NCBI GenBank assembly: GCA_021158125.1
Contig: JAGGVF010000009.1
Location: 38,927-102,926 of the forward strand
Source of the DNA: Candidatus Bathyarchaeota archaeon
GTDB lineage: Archaea; Thermoproteota; Bathyarchaeia; Bathyarchaeales; WUQV01
DNA length: 64,000 nt
Direction: 5' to 3'
The translations under genes and the position numbers were made by a program. The notes beneath the pieces were generated by a model. The model ran no database searches. It was not told the origin of the DNA and saw nothing but the letters and a program-made list of their open reading frames with translations. Positions within the stretch are counted from its first letter, which is position 1. Every line of letters starts with the position of its first letter. This document shows, in pieces, positions 25,259-35,081 of this stretch.

Positions 25259-27484
25259 TTAAAATTTCCTCTTGCTTCTGCGGGTTGCTATCTGAATGGG
25301 TTTTTCCTGTACGAGGCATTCTCTTAGGTAGTCCTCAAGAGTTTTCGCCGGAATTACCTCTATCTTATAGTCTTCTGGATCTATTGAATACTGGTAATTT
25401 TTCGCTGGGATTATGACTTTTTTGAAGCCCCACATTTCTGCGGCTTTGATTTTTTCGTGCACTCCGCCTACTGCTGTTACTTGAATTGAATCGTCAACTC
25501 CTATGTTTATTTCTCCGGTTACAGCCACATCTTGTCGTATAGGTTTCCCTTCTATTAGGGAGCATAACAGTATAGCCATTGTTACTCCTGCGCTTGGGCC
25601 GTCAACTCCGTATGATTGAGCGAAGTCTATATGCGTAAAATATTCTTGCGCTATGTCAACTCCGTACTTATGCAGGATTACGCTTCTCACTTTGGCTATG
25701 CTGTCGCTTATGAATTTCTCCTTCCCCTTTTTTGCTATTCCAGTTACTTTGTAGTATCCCTGGAGATTTCTGTTTCCCTTTTTTCTTTTTTCCAGAATTC
25801 CTTTAACTATTAACACATTTCCGGTCATTTCTCCACTGTATGGGTCCATTACTACTCCTAACCCGTATATTTGGCCTATTTTTGCTCCGTATGGTTTTAT
25901 TTCCAAGAATTTTCCTCTTTCTTGCATTTGATGTTCCAGTATCTGCCTCTGGATTGTTTTGCAGTGTTTTTCTATGGCTTCCTTTACATGTTTTCTTTTA
26001 ACTAGTTTTGCTCCTTCCAGCATGGCAAGGGTTGCGGCTGTCTTTATTATTGAAACTAGAGGTCTAAACCTTGTTGTCAATGCGTCCTTCTTTCCGCTTC
26101 TTCTCCTTCCTTCGTTTATTATTTCTTCGCATGCCTCTCTGCTAAATGGGATAAGGTGGAAACGTTTTACTTCTTGGGCTATAAACTGCACGTATTTTCG
26201 GCGGTTTTCAACGGTGTTCGGCATATCCTCATTCATTTTCACGACTTTTCCATAACCGTAAAATCTATCCATCAAAGCCGGATGTATCTGGCTTATACTG
26301 TCAAAGTTTCCAGCCCCCACTAGGAAGCACATACATGGTACTGGCTCAGTTGCCACAGCCATAGCTGCTGTACCCACATCATGCCATTTACTACGCATAG
26401 TAATTGGAAGCTGCCCATCCTCCAGAACTGTCAAAAGCGTAATTGCCTCTTCCGGGCTTAGATTCTTTATCTCATCAATATAAAGTATGCCCAAATGCGC
26501 CCTATGAACGTCGCCAGCTGTTACTCTTTGGTGTTCCGGCGTCCCAAGTCCACCTGTCTGCAGCGGATCCCATGCTATGCTTCCGAAAAGCTGAGCTGAA
26601 CGGTGGCCAGTTGCATCAACGAAGGGAGCCACTCTGCTGGAGTTGTCAACTATAAGTTTTGGGACGTCTTCTAGGGCTCTTGCTCCCCCTATTCCCTTTG
26701 CTCCTCCGAACATTCCGAATCTTCCAAGAACAACTACTAGGACTAGGAAGATTAGCATCATACCAGCCGGTAGAAATGTTGTAGCACCTATTGATACAAA
26801 CGCGTCAATCATGTACTTAAAGAAGTTTCCTTTGTAAACCTCTTGAACTGGACCAAATGGACCCACGGCATTTGTGTCCCATTTTATTTTTTCCTGCCAG
26901 AGGAAGAAGAAGCCAGCTCCGATGAACAGTATTGCTATCGTTATCAGGAAGTAGGTTAACACTTTGATTCCTAGTTTTTGTAGGAAAATCTTTTTTGCGT
27001 GTTTAAGTTTTTCCTTTAGAACTATCTTTTTTCCTTCTCCTGCTGGATGGCACGATATTTTCGGTTCGCTTGGGATAACCTTGTTTGGCCAACATACGAC
27101 GTCTTGAAGTTGAATATGATGTTTCTTGTATAATTTGGTCAAGTATTCGGCGAGGGCTCTTCCAATTAGAGATTTTCCTGTTCCTGGTTCTCCTAATAGA
27201 AGTAGGTATGGGCCCGGTGGAACCATCTTGGTTGCTTTTGGCTTTTCTTTGTTGGGGTCTTTCCAGTTTTCAAACCATTTTTCCTTTTGTAAACATTTAA
27301 GCTTGTGAACCCATTCTTCAAGGCAGAGATAACATTCCTTTAAGGCTTGTTCTTGGCCTACAACCCAGTCTAAAAGGTTGTTGGAGACGGGAAACCCCCT
27401 CGTTGACTTAAAGTTTTTCCAATCCCACTTTTTCCCATTAATTATCTCTACTTCGTTTCCAAAATAGTCGTCCATAAGGGTCAC
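25259..27484 (-). CDS. lonB: Archaeal membrane Lon protease (LonB)
   Basis: 741 residues. AAA+ Walker A G-E-P-G-T-G-K-S near residue 100 and Walker B I-L-Y-I-D-E near 310. Between them sit two hydrophobic segments (about 185-205 and 245-265), the membrane insertion that defines LonB. The C-terminal protease domain has the catalytic Ser in G-V-D-G-P-S-A-G near 640 and the Lys in V-H-E-K-I-K near 685. It degrades unfolded and membrane proteins at the cytoplasmic face. The first Met and a Met three codons later are equally plausible starts. Confidence 0.95.
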   Translation of the reverse strand: MTLMDDYFGNEVEIINGKKWDWKNFKSTRGFPVSNNLLDWVVGQEQALKECYLCLEEWVHKLKCLQKEKWFENWKDPNKEKPKATKMVPPGPYLLLLGEPGTGKSLIGRALAEYLTKLYKKHHIQLQDVVCWPNKVIPSEPKISCHPAGEGKKIVLKEKLKHAKKIFLQKLGIKVLTYFLITIAILFIGAGFFFLWQEKIKWDTNAVGPFGPVQEVYKGNFFKYMIDAFVSIGATTFLPAGMMLIFLVLVVVLGRFGMFGGAKGIGGARALEDVPKLIVDNSSRVAPFVDATGHRSAQLFGSIAWDPLQTGGLGTPEHQRVTAGDVHRAHLGILYIDEIKNLSPEEAITLLTVLEDGQLPITMRSKWHDVGTAAMAVATEPVPCMCFLVGAGNFDSISQIHPALMDRFYGYGKVVKMNEDMPNTVENRRKYVQFIAQEVKRFHLIPFSREACEEIINEGRRRSGKKDALTTRFRPLVSIIKTAATLAMLEGAKLVKRKHVKEAIEKHCKTIQRQILEHQMQERGKFLEIKPYGAKIGQIYGLGVVMDPYSGEMTGNVLIVKGILEKRKKGNRNLQGYYKVTGIAKKGKEKFISDSIAKVRSVILHKYGVDIAQEYFTHIDFAQSYGVDGPSAGVTMAILLCSLIEGKPIRQDVAVTGEINIGVDDSIQVTAVGGVHEKIKAAEMWGFKKVIIPAKNYQYSIDPEDYKIEVIPAKTLEDYLRECLVQEKPIQIATRRSKRKF

Positions 27485-27791
27485 CCAAAATCTTTAGCCG
27501 CTCTCCCTCGCCCGAACAAAACATAGTCTTTGCATAAATTAAACCGTATTTCAAAATACACAATATTTCAGAGAACACAACCCAAACCAACAGAACTTTT
27601 AAAAGAAAAAGGGGCATTGGAGGAAATACTACCAAACTTGAGTCTAATCACTATAAACTTCTGAAATTATGCTTCTTTTTGCTAATATAGCCACGATTAA
27701 TATGGCAACCATAAACAACGGTAGGATTGTGACTATAAGAATTTCTTAGTTTGTCTGCAAGTACATTGCAAATAGATTAGCTATTTTGCAG
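27485..27791. other. Gene-poor 307-base gap
   Basis: AT-rich stretch between lonB and pstB. On the minus strand a short open stretch near 27655-27745 would encode a hydrophobic segment (V-A-I-L-I-V-A-I-L-A-K-R) with no good start or ribosome binding site. It looks like a remnant of a membrane-anchor tail. The rest should hold the lonB promoter and the pst operon's 3' end. Confidence 0.4.
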
Positions 27792-28547
27792 CTAACTAAA
27801 TCTTCCGTTGACATAGTCTTTGGTTAATTTGTTTTTCGGGTTTGTGAATATTTTCTGTGTGGGTCCATGTTCTATGAGCTTTCCTAGGTATAGGAATGCT
27901 GTGTAGTCGGAAATGCGGGTTGCTTGCTGCATGTTATGCGTTACCACAACTACCGTGTAGTTGGTTTTCAGTGTTCGAATTAGTTCTTCGATTTTTCTGG
28001 TTGTCGTTGGATCCAGCGCTGAGCATGGTTCATCCATTAGTAGTACTTCTGGCTTTACGGCTAATGCTCTTGCTATGCATAGTCTTTGTTGTTGGCCAAC
28101 TGATAACTCGAACGCAGAATCGTGAAGTCGGTCCTTTACATCGTCCCATAATCCGACTACACGTAAACATTTCTCCACGATTCTATCTAAAATCTTTCTG
28201 TCCTTCACTCCATGTATTCTTGGTCCGTATGCAACGTTTTCGTAAATTGATTTTGGGAGAGGGTTTGGCTTTTGGAAAACCATGCCAACTCGTTTCCTTA
28301 ACTCTGTGAGGTCTATTCCCGGGTTGTAAATGTTTTTCCCATCAAGCAGAACCTTTCCTTTAACACGTGCCCCGTTAACTAAATCTATAAGGCGGTTTAA
28401 AGTCATGAGGAAGGTTGATTTTCCGCAACCAGAGGGTCCAATAATGGCTGTAACCTTCCCTTCCGGAACTTTCATGCTTAAGTTCTTTAGAACGTGGCTG
28501 TCTCCGTACCAGACGTTCAGATTTTCGACCTCTATTTTAGCTTTCAT
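27792..28547 (-). CDS. pstB: Phosphate ABC transporter ATP-binding protein
   Basis: 251 residues from the ATG at 28547, which lies 2 bases after the pstA stop; an ATG at 28562 would overlap pstA. Walker [10 protein letters not shown] near residue 35, Q-loop, Walker B L-L-M-D-E-P near 165 and the H-loop V-V-T-H-N-M are intact. The ABC signature reads L-S-V-G-Q instead of the usual L-S-G-G-Q. It powers high-affinity phosphate uptake with PstC/PstA. Confidence 0.96.
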   Translation of the reverse strand: MKAKIEVENLNVWYGDSHVLKNLSMKVPEGKVTAIIGPSGCGKSTFLMTLNRLIDLVNGARVKGKVLLDGKNIYNPGIDLTELRKRVGMVFQKPNPLPKSIYENVAYGPRIHGVKDRKILDRIVEKCLRVVGLWDDVKDRLHDSAFELSVGQQQRLCIARALAVKPEVLLMDEPCSALDPTTTRKIEELIRTLKTNYTVVVVTHNMQQATRISDYTAFLYLGKLIEHGPTQKIFTNPKNKLTKDYVNGRFS

Positions 28548-28549
28548 AA

Positions 28550-29386
28550 CTACCACTTCCATTTTTTACGGTAGTGCACTCTCATCAAGTATGCGAGGAT
28601 ATTGAGTACCACAACTATTCCGAGTAGAACAAGGGCCATTGCGAAAGCTCGGTCGAAAGATACGCTAGGGCTGGCTACTAATAGTGTGTAAAGTTGGTAT
28701 GTGAGAACCATAACGGGCTGAAAAGGCGTAGAAGGCAATCCTTTCATTAAGAAAACTGAGCATGTGAAAAGTATGGCTGCTGTTTCGCCAGCAACTCTGC
28801 TTACTCCGAGTATAGTGCTTGTTGCAAGCCCGGGTGTCGCGGTTGGCAAGACAACATCTTTTATTACTCTCCATTTCGGGGCTCCTAAGGCTTCGGCGGC
28901 TGCCCTGAAACTTTTAGGCACCATCCTTAGGGCTTCTTGGGCTCCCCTTACTATGATTGGAAGCACCATGCATGTGAGTGTTAGCCATCCTGAAAGGAGG
29001 GATATTCCAAGCCCCAGAAATCTGCAGAAGAATGCATATCCGAAGAGCCCGAAAACTATCGAGGGAACTCCAGCCAAGTTGTTCAGTGCTTGTGTAATTA
29101 TTCGGTTCACTCGGCCTTTTGGAGCATATTCCACGAGGTATACGGCTGTAGCCACGCCTAGCGGTGTGGCTATAAGTAGGGTTCCGGCTAAGAGGTAAAG
29201 GGTTCCCACTACCGATTCGAAGATTCCTCCCTTTTGAACGCTTGTTGTCAACATCTTCCAATTTACTGCTGGTAAGCCTTTAATTCCAATAAACAGAATT
29301 ATTGAAAGGAAAGCTAGAAGCAAAATGACTGCTGGGAAAACAAGCAAGAACGAAAGCGCCTTTTCCTTAATAAATTTGGCTTTCAT
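28550..29386 (-). CDS. pstA: Phosphate ABC transporter permease
   Basis: 278 residues from the ATG at 29386, which overlaps the pstC stop as ATGA; residues upstream in the open frame belong to the pstC coding region. Six membrane helices with the permease motif (E-A-L-G-A-P-K-W-R near residue 165). It forms the channel with PstC. Confidence 0.95.
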   Translation of the reverse strand: MKAKFIKEKALSFLLVFPAVILLLAFLSIILFIGIKGLPAVNWKMLTTSVQKGGIFESVVGTLYLLAGTLLIATPLGVATAVYLVEYAPKGRVNRIITQALNNLAGVPSIVFGLFGYAFFCRFLGLGISLLSGWLTLTCMVLPIIVRGAQEALRMVPKSFRAAAEALGAPKWRVIKDVVLPTATPGLATSTILGVSRVAGETAAILFTCSVFLMKGLPSTPFQPVMVLTYQLYTLLVASPSVSFDRAFAMALVLLGIVVVLNILAYLMRVHYRKKWKW

Positions 29387-30285
29387 ATTTGAACCGCACC
29401 TTTTGGAGCCTTTTTCATGATGAAATCCGCAACGGTATTGACTATGAAGGTAATAGTGAAGAGTATCGCACCTAACCCGAACAGGGCGTGATAGTGTAGG
29501 CTTTCCCACGGAACCTCTCCCATTTCTAAGGCTATGGCGGCTGTCAGAGTGTGGACTGATTCAAAATAGTTCCAGGGCGGAGACGGAATCTTAGGCACGC
29601 ATCCGCACACCATTAAAACGGCTACTGTTTCCCCTATGGCTCTTCCAAAGGCCAATAGTATGGAAGCTACAATGCCTGGTTTCGCTGTTGGAAGAACCAC
29701 AGACTTCAAAGTTTGCCATTTCGTTGCACCGAGTGCAAATGAAGCCTTTCGGTATTCCTTTGGAACAGAAGAGATAACTTCGCTGGAAATGCTTACAATT
29801 GTCGGCACGGTCATTATTGACAAGATTACTGAGGCTGTTAGCGCTGTCTTTCCAACACTTAAATCGAAAAATTCCATAATTCTAGGAGCCAAGAACACGA
29901 ACCCGAAAAATCCGTAGACTATAGATGGAATAGCAGCCAATAACTCTATTATGGGCTTCAACAAATCTCCCAGCCAACGGGGAACGTATTCCGCCAGAAA
30001 TAACGCTGTAAAAATACCCAGCGGAACTGAAATCACAAGACTCCCAAAAACTATCATAAGCGAACCGTAAAGAAGCGGGAAAGCTCCAAAACTCTTGTAA
30101 TATGGTGCCCACCTTTGCCCAAACAAAAAGTTTGAAAGCCCCATGTTCATGAATGCTGGTACCCCCTCCTCAAAGACAAAAACAGTTATTAGAAATAGAA
30201 TCAAAACCGAAGCTGATGCTACCGTAAATAAAATGATTTCAGCCTTATCCTTGAAACATAAAAAATTGGGTTTTCCCAGACGCAT
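29383..30285 (-). CDS. pstC: Phosphate ABC transporter permease
   Basis: About 300 residues from the ATG at 30285; a TTG one codon earlier is possible, and GAGGTGGG lies upstream. Six helices, permease loop F-A-L-G-A-T-K-W-Q near residue 180. It starts 12 bases after pstS and overlaps pstA by 4 bases. Confidence 0.95.
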   Translation of the reverse strand: MRLGKPNFLCFKDKAEIILFTVASASVLILFLITVFVFEEGVPAFMNMGLSNFLFGQRWAPYYKSFGAFPLLYGSLMIVFGSLVISVPLGIFTALFLAEYVPRWLGDLLKPIIELLAAIPSIVYGFFGFVFLAPRIMEFFDLSVGKTALTASVILSIMTVPTIVSISSEVISSVPKEYRKASFALGATKWQTLKSVVLPTAKPGIVASILLAFGRAIGETVAVLMVCGCVPKIPSPPWNYFESVHTLTAAIALEMGEVPWESLHYHALFGLGAILFTITFIVNTVADFIMKKAPKGAVQI

Positions 30286-30297
30286 CAAATGCCCACC

Positions 30298-31248
30298 TCA
30301 TTCTTTTGGGTAAATGGCTACGTACCCGCATTGCTCAACCAATTTTTGGCCTTCAGGGCTCTTCACAAAGTCTATGAAACGGTCGGTTAAAGAACCGCTC
30401 TCCGGAATCCCGTTGGTCACCATATATAAGTATCTTGAGAGTGGATAGGTCCCTTGTTTTACGTTTTCATAGGTTGGAGCATAGAATGGTTGGCCGTTTT
30501 CCTCAGCCACATGGACTACTTCAATATTGCCACTTACAAATCCTAGGCCTACATATCCTATTGAGTAAGGTGTTTGCTCTATACTCAGTCTCATTGCAGG
30601 GTTACTGGGAACCTCCGCGGCTTCAGTTTTCACCTCATAACCAAAGGGCTCCATACAAAACTCTTCAAACGTTGCCCTCGTTCCGGAGCCATGTTCCCGC
30701 ACAAACACTATGATCTCCTTGTCCGGAAGTCCTTCTCTAACTTCGCTCCATTTAGAGTAAACTCCAGCGAAAATTTTTCCGATTTCTTCCAGAGTTAGAT
30801 TCAATGGGCCGTTTAAGCCTTCAGTCACGCTTGGATTTACAATTACAGCTATTCCGTCTATGGCTATTTCATGAAGAACTAACGTTACTCCTTTCTGCCT
30901 TGCCGCATCCAGTTCGCTCTGCTTAGGTTTTCTTGAGGCGTCCGCGATGTCGCATAAGCCGTCGATGAGTTCACTGTATCCCCGACCACTCCCACCGCCC
31001 TCAACCGTAATGCTAGTCGTATTGTATAATTCCATAAACCTGATTGCACATGCATTAGCTATTGGAAGAACCGTAGTTGACCCCACAACTCTTATGGCCT
31101 GATTTCTCCAAGCACTGTCTTGAGGAAAAGGCTGCTGGGCTGTCCCTTGATTCGCCAAGAGTGTTGGAGCTAGAACCAACGTTCCAATTAGTAGTCCGAC
31201 TATTAGCATTGAAGCGCTCAAAGCCAAAGTTCTTGCGGTAATTCTCAT
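30298..31248 (-). CDS. pstS: Phosphate-binding protein
   Basis: 316 residues. An N-terminal signal/anchor (about 8-32) is followed by the phosphate-binding pattern G-S-T-T-V-L-P near residue 55, G-G-G-S-G-R-G near 83, D-A-S-R-K and the late E-H-G-S-G-T-R near 190. It captures phosphate outside the cell for PstCAB. It is the first gene of the pst operon; its start codon sits inside one arm of an inverted repeat. Confidence 0.95.
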   Translation of the reverse strand: MRITARTLALSASMLIVGLLIGTLVLAPTLLANQGTAQQPFPQDSAWRNQAIRVVGSTTVLPIANACAIRFMELYNTTSITVEGGGSGRGYSELIDGLCDIADASRKPKQSELDAARQKGVTLVLHEIAIDGIAVIVNPSVTEGLNGPLNLTLEEIGKIFAGVYSKWSEVREGLPDKEIIVFVREHGSGTRATFEEFCMEPFGYEVKTEAAEVPSNPAMRLSIEQTPYSIGYVGLGFVSGNIEVVHVAEENGQPFYAPTYENVKQGTYPLSRYLYMVTNGIPESGSLTDRFIDFVKSPEGQKLVEQCGYVAIYPKE

Positions 31249-31292
31249 ATCGTTTCACCGGAAAATACTAATATGAGAATAACTATATAGTT
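31241..31292. promoter_or_regulatory. pst operator: 10-base inverted repeat plus palindromic TATA
   Basis: ATTCTCATAT (31241-31250, containing the pstS start codon) and ATATGAGAAT (31271-31280) are a perfect inverted repeat with a 20-base spacer. Directly beyond is the 12-base palindrome AACTATATAGTT (31281-31292), which fits the pstS TATA box; transcription would then start inside the spacer. The layout suggests a repressor site straddling the pstS start region. Confidence 0.55.
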
Positions 31293-31317
31293 TATCGAAA
31301 TAATCTCAATAGACATA

Positions 31318-31329
31318 AGATAAATATAG
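31318..31329 (+). promoter_or_regulatory. Putative TATA box for the AbrB-PhoU gene
   Basis: AGATAAATATAG lies 26-38 bases before the ATG at 31356. That spacing predicts a leaderless or near-leaderless transcript; no ribosome binding site is visible. Confidence 0.4.
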
Positions 31330-31355
31330 AGACTATGTAGACAATTGGTGATTCT

Positions 31356-32474
31356 ATGAAGGGTTCCCCGCAACTAAGAAAGGTTCAATTAACAGGCGGT
31401 TCAACATACGTAGTCTCACTGCCCAAGAACTGGGCAAAAGCCGTAGGCATAAAACCAGGAGACCACGTGCAATTGATTCCCCAACCTGACATGTCTTTGT
31501 TAATAGTTCCGGGGGAAATAAGGAAAAGTGAGAAGCTCTCAGAGGTTCTTATAGACGCATCTTCAGCAGAAAATCCGGACGCCGTAACAAGAGAATTCAT
31601 AGCATGCTACTTAGTTGGTTACGATATAATACGTTTAAGACTTGGAAGAAAAGCTACCGAATGCCGAATTCACATAAAGGATGTGATGAGACGCAAACTA
31701 GTAGGCATAGAGGTAATAGATGAATCAGCCAATTACATGGCGGCCCGTTGCCTGCTCGGGCACGTCGAATTTCCGGTTAAAGATGCACTAAGCCGAATGC
31801 ATATAATGGCCTTATCGATGCATAAAGATGCAATAACGGCCTTAAAAGAGAGAAATATCTCCCTCGCACAGGACGTGGTGCAAAGAGACGACGAAGTAGA
31901 CCGGCTATACTTTTTCGTTGTTAGACAACTGAAAATGGCGACTGAAAAAAGGTTTATAATAGAGGAAATAGGCTTGTCAAGCCTAAGAGACTGCTTAGGT
32001 TATAGGCTGGTTGCCAAAAGCATCGAAAGAATAGCGGACCATGCTGCAAGAATTGCAAAAACTATACCAACCATGGAATATCAAAGCATTCCAGACGACA
32101 TCATCGCCCTAACCACGAACATGAGTGCAGTCTCAACGGACATCTGTCAGAACGCCATGAAAGCCCTCTATCAACTCAGCGTCAAAAAAGCGAATCAAGC
32201 CATAGAAGGAATCACCCAAATAACCAAACTAGAAGAAAAGGCGATAAAATTAATCTTAGAAACCAAGCTACACATTACAACAGTTATCGGTTTAAGACTA
32301 ATCTTGGAAAGCATCCGAAGAGCAGCAGAATACGGCGCAGACATAGCAGAAATAGCCATAAACCTTACAAAAAACTATGAGATTCCTAGCAGAGCCATCT
32401 TATATGAAAAGAAGAACTTCCCGCAAAACAAGGAGAAAACGCTAGAAAGAAGTAGTGCTCCGGCCGGGATTTGA
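31356..32474 (+). CDS. Phosphate regulator: AbrB domain fused to PhoU domains
   Basis: 372 residues. Residues 8-50 form a swapped-hairpin AbrB/MazE DNA-binding domain (L-T-G-G-S-T-Y-V-V-S-L-P-K-N-W). Two PhoU helical repeats follow (about 115-240 and 250-350), with acidic R-D-D-E-V-D-R and E-R-I-A-D-H-A-A metal-binding segments. Divergence from pstS and the operator-like repeat between them suggest it represses the pst operon when phosphate is plentiful. Its last six codons lie antisense to the tRNA-Glu gene. Confidence 0.92.
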   Translation: MKGSPQLRKVQLTGGSTYVVSLPKNWAKAVGIKPGDHVQLIPQPDMSLLIVPGEIRKSEKLSEVLIDASSAENPDAVTREFIACYLVGYDIIRLRLGRKATECRIHIKDVMRRKLVGIEVIDESANYMAARCLLGHVEFPVKDALSRMHIMALSMHKDAITALKERNISLAQDVVQRDDEVDRLYFFVVRQLKMATEKRFIIEEIGLSSLRDCLGYRLVAKSIERIADHAARIAKTIPTMEYQSIPDDIIALTTNMSAVSTDICQNAMKALYQLSVKKANQAIEGITQITKLEEKAIKLILETKLHITTVIGLRLILESIRRAAEYGADIAEIAINLTKNYEIPSRAILYEKKNFPQNKEKTLERSSAPAGI

Positions 32475-32530
32475 ACCCGGGTCTGCGGCTCGAGAGGCCG
32501 CCATACTTGACCGAGCTATACTACCGGAGC
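32456..32530 (-). tRNA. tRNA-Glu(CUC)
   Basis: 75 nt. Acceptor GCTCCGG/CCGGAGC, anticodon stem GCGGC/GCCGC around CTCTCGA (anticodon CUC), T arm CCGGG-TTCAAAT-CCCGG, discriminator A. CCA is not encoded. The last 19 bases lie opposite the end of the AbrB-PhoU coding region. Confidence 0.95.
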
Positions 32531-32592
32531 CCAAAATAAGATAATAATTGAAAGGGTTTTAAATGTTAGCTTTAGAGAAAAAGGTTTAGGGT

Positions 32593-34239
32593 TTAGTATT
32601 CTTCTTCCTCACCGCCGTATTTCTCTGGTCCTTTCTCTTCTTCTTTTGGTTTGGATGCTGCTATTACGTCGTCTATTCTTAGTATCATTGATGCTGCTTC
32701 TGCCGCTGACTTTATTGCTTGTTCTTTTACGCTTAGCGGTTCGATAACTCCTTTTTCGTACATGTTTATTATTTTGCCTGTGTAAACGTCTACTCCCATT
32801 AGGTGGCCGTCGGTTTTTTCGTGGGCTGCCCTAAGTTCAACCATTATGTCTATTGGTTCAAGTCCAGCGTTTTCAGCTAGGGTTTTTGGCACTACTTCTA
32901 ATGATTCGGCGAAGGCTTCTATTGCTAGTTGCTCTCTTCCGCCTACGGTTGTGGCGTAATCTCGCAAGTGTTTTGCTATTTCAGCTTCTATTGCTCCTCC
33001 TCCGGCAACTATCTTGTTGTTTTCTATTACATCTGAGATAACTGAAAGTGCGTCGTGCATTGCTCTTTCAGCTTCGTCCACCATTCTTTCTAGGCCTGCC
33101 CTTATTAGGATGGCTACTGAACGCGGGTTTTTGCATTTTTCAACGAAAATCATTTTGTCGTCTCCGATTTTTCTTTCTTCAACCAATCCGGCTGTTCCAA
33201 GGTCTTCTGGTTTCAAATCGTCTAGGTTTGTTACTATTCTTCCTCCGGTTGCCCTTGCAAGTTTTTCCATGTCTGACTGTTTAACTCTTCTAGCGGCTAG
33301 TATTCCCTCCTTCGCTAGGAAGTGCTGAGCCATATCGTCGATTCCCTTTTGGCAAAAGACAACGTTTGCGCCTACAGCCTTGACTTTCTCAACCATCTCC
33401 TTTAGCATACGTGTTTCCTGATCTAGAAACGCCTTCATTTGAGTTGGGTCACGTATTCTAATTTCAGCGTTGAACTCTGTTTTTTCAACTTCGAGCGGGC
33501 AGTCAAGTAGAGCTATTTTTGCCTCTTCAATTCTCTTCGGCATGCCTGGATGCACAACTTCCTTGTCAATTATTATTCCGTTAACGAGTTGGGTGTCGAA
33601 GATGCTTTTACCTTCCTTCTTTATTATTTGGATATGGTCTATGTCAGCTACTCTCTTGCCGCCTCTTTCCTCAACTATCTGCTTAACAGCGTCAATTGCG
33701 ATTTCAGCCAAATGGTCCCTTGCGGCGCCTACAGCTTTGCTTGACATTGATGTTAAGGCTATCCTCTTTAGTGTCTCCCTGTCTTCTAGGTCTATTTCGA
33801 CTCCTATTTTGTTTAGGATTTCAACTGCCTTTTGAACGGCTTTTCTGTAGCCGCTTACAATCACGGTTGGATGTATGTTCTGGTCTAAGAGTTCCTCTGC
33901 CCTCTTTAGGAGTTCTCCTGCTAAAACTACTGCCGTTGTTGTTCCGTCGCCGACCATGTCGTCCTGGGTTTTTGCAACTTCAACCATCATTTTCGCTGCT
34001 GGATGTTCAACTTCAATTTCGTCTAGAATTGTTGCGCCGTCGTTTGTTATTGTTATGTCGCCTAGGCTGTCTATGAGCATCTTGTCCATTCCGCGGGGGC
34101 CAAGGGTTGAACGCAAAACTTCCGCAATTATCCTAGCAGCCATTATGTTGTTTCTTTGGGCTTCCCTGCCCCTTCTACGTGAGGTTCCTTCCTTTAATAT
34201 TAACACTGGCTGACCGCCCGAAGTTGTTAAATAAGCCAT
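32593..34239 (-). CDS. Thermosome subunit (group II chaperonin)
   Basis: 548 residues with all family hallmarks: L-G-P-R-G-M-D-K-M near residue 47, N-D-G-A-T-I-L near 70, G-D-G-T-T-T-A-V near 97, and the late G-G-G-A-I-E-A-E near 415; the tail is acidic and ends G-G-E-E-E-E-Y. It assembles into the eight-fold ring chaperonin that folds cytosolic proteins with ATP. A ribosome binding site CTGGAGGGG precedes the ATG. Confidence 0.97.
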   Translation of the reverse strand: MAYLTTSGGQPVLILKEGTSRRRGREAQRNNIMAARIIAEVLRSTLGPRGMDKMLIDSLGDITITNDGATILDEIEVEHPAAKMMVEVAKTQDDMVGDGTTTAVVLAGELLKRAEELLDQNIHPTVIVSGYRKAVQKAVEILNKIGVEIDLEDRETLKRIALTSMSSKAVGAARDHLAEIAIDAVKQIVEERGGKRVADIDHIQIIKKEGKSIFDTQLVNGIIIDKEVVHPGMPKRIEEAKIALLDCPLEVEKTEFNAEIRIRDPTQMKAFLDQETRMLKEMVEKVKAVGANVVFCQKGIDDMAQHFLAKEGILAARRVKQSDMEKLARATGGRIVTNLDDLKPEDLGTAGLVEERKIGDDKMIFVEKCKNPRSVAILIRAGLERMVDEAERAMHDALSVISDVIENNKIVAGGGAIEAEIAKHLRDYATTVGGREQLAIEAFAESLEVVPKTLAENAGLEPIDIMVELRAAHEKTDGHLMGVDVYTGKIINMYEKGVIEPLSVKEQAIKSAAEAASMILRIDDVIAASKPKEEEKGPEKYGGEEEEY

Positions 34240-34300
34240 ACCTACCCCTCCAGATAATAGAATTTAATCACTCTATTTCACCTAGAAGCAAAATCAACCA

Positions 34301-34310
34301 AAATATAAAG
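34301..34310 (-). promoter_or_regulatory. Thermosome TATA box
   Basis: CTTTATATTT on the minus strand is preceded by GCGCAAC (a BRE-like purine/GC context) and sits about 62 bases before the ATG. That predicts a leader of roughly 35 bases containing the ribosome binding site. Confidence 0.5.
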
Positions 34311-34456
34311 GTTGCGCGTGTACTCACAAACTTATGCATGAAAGAACAAAGGAAACTTTTGATATATCGAATTTTGATACATGTCTGTTCGGGAATAGAA
34401 TATTAAATATTGAGATTTAATATAATTTTTAAACGGCTAACTGAGGACGCGGCAGT

Positions 34457-35080
34457 ATGGCAAAAAGAGGAATAACAGTATGGATTTTCAGCACCCTAAG
34501 CTTTATAGCGGGAATACACACATTAGAAGCGGCTTCAGCATTATTCTTCCAAAAGGAAATAGTATTGCTGAAACTTTATCCAATAATTAACGAATTAAAC
34601 ATTAGTCCCCTTCTATACTTTGTTGCCAGTTCACTCTTAACACTAACCTTTTGGGGAATAACATGCATATCGGCTGTTGAAAGCCCTATAGAAAGATTTC
34701 TAAACAAGATTCTTTCGGATGCTAAGAAACAATGTGAAATGGAATCCGAACTTGTGGAAGACAACAGAGGCATATTAGATATGATAAGCGAAACCTTAAT
34801 GGAAAACAGTAGACTGCTCGCTCAAATAAGAGACCTAACCTACAACGCCCGAGCCGAACTTACCGCTCTACGTCCACTCGCAGAAAACATAGAAAAAATA
34901 AATTCGGAAATAGAAAAGATGAGAAAAGAGATAAGAAAAGTCAAAGAAGAAATTAAAAAACCCGACATCTGCCCCTCATGCGGCAAAAAGGTTCTTCCAG
35001 ACTTCAAAATATGCCCCTACTGCGGCGAAAACTTGCAGCTTATACCAAAAGCAGCAATAGAACTGAAAAAATACAAGTAA
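34457..35080 (+). CDS. Membrane protein with coiled coil and zinc ribbon
   Basis: 207 residues: two membrane helices (about 8-30 and 48-70), a long helical/coiled-coil part (about 80-175, rich in E, K, L, I) and a C-terminal zinc ribbon C-P-S-C-G-K-K ... C-P-Y-C-G near 176-195. This build recurs in archaeal membrane-tethered zinc-ribbon proteins of unknown function. It converges with the HMG-CoA reductase gene, ending 1 base from it. Confidence 0.75.
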   Translation: MAKRGITVWIFSTLSFIAGIHTLEAASALFFQKEIVLLKLYPIINELNISPLLYFVASSLLTLTFWGITCISAVESPIERFLNKILSDAKKQCEMESELVEDNRGILDMISETLMENSRLLAQIRDLTYNARAELTALRPLAENIEKINSEIEKMRKEIRKVKEEIKKPDICPSCGKKVLPDFKICPYCGENLQLIPKAAIELKKYK

Positions 35081-35081
35081 A

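Noticed and set aside
27655..27745. Hydrophobic minus-strand peptide in the lonB-pstB gap
   Set aside because: No convincing start codon or ribosome binding site; kept only as a note on the gap.
27896..28309. 137-residue open frame opposite pstB
   Set aside because: Fully antisense to pstB and cysteine/leucine-rich in a shadow-like way.
33470..34213. Long open frames on the plus strand across the thermosome gene
   Set aside because: Antisense shadows of a highly conserved gene; no ribosome binding sites or domain patterns.
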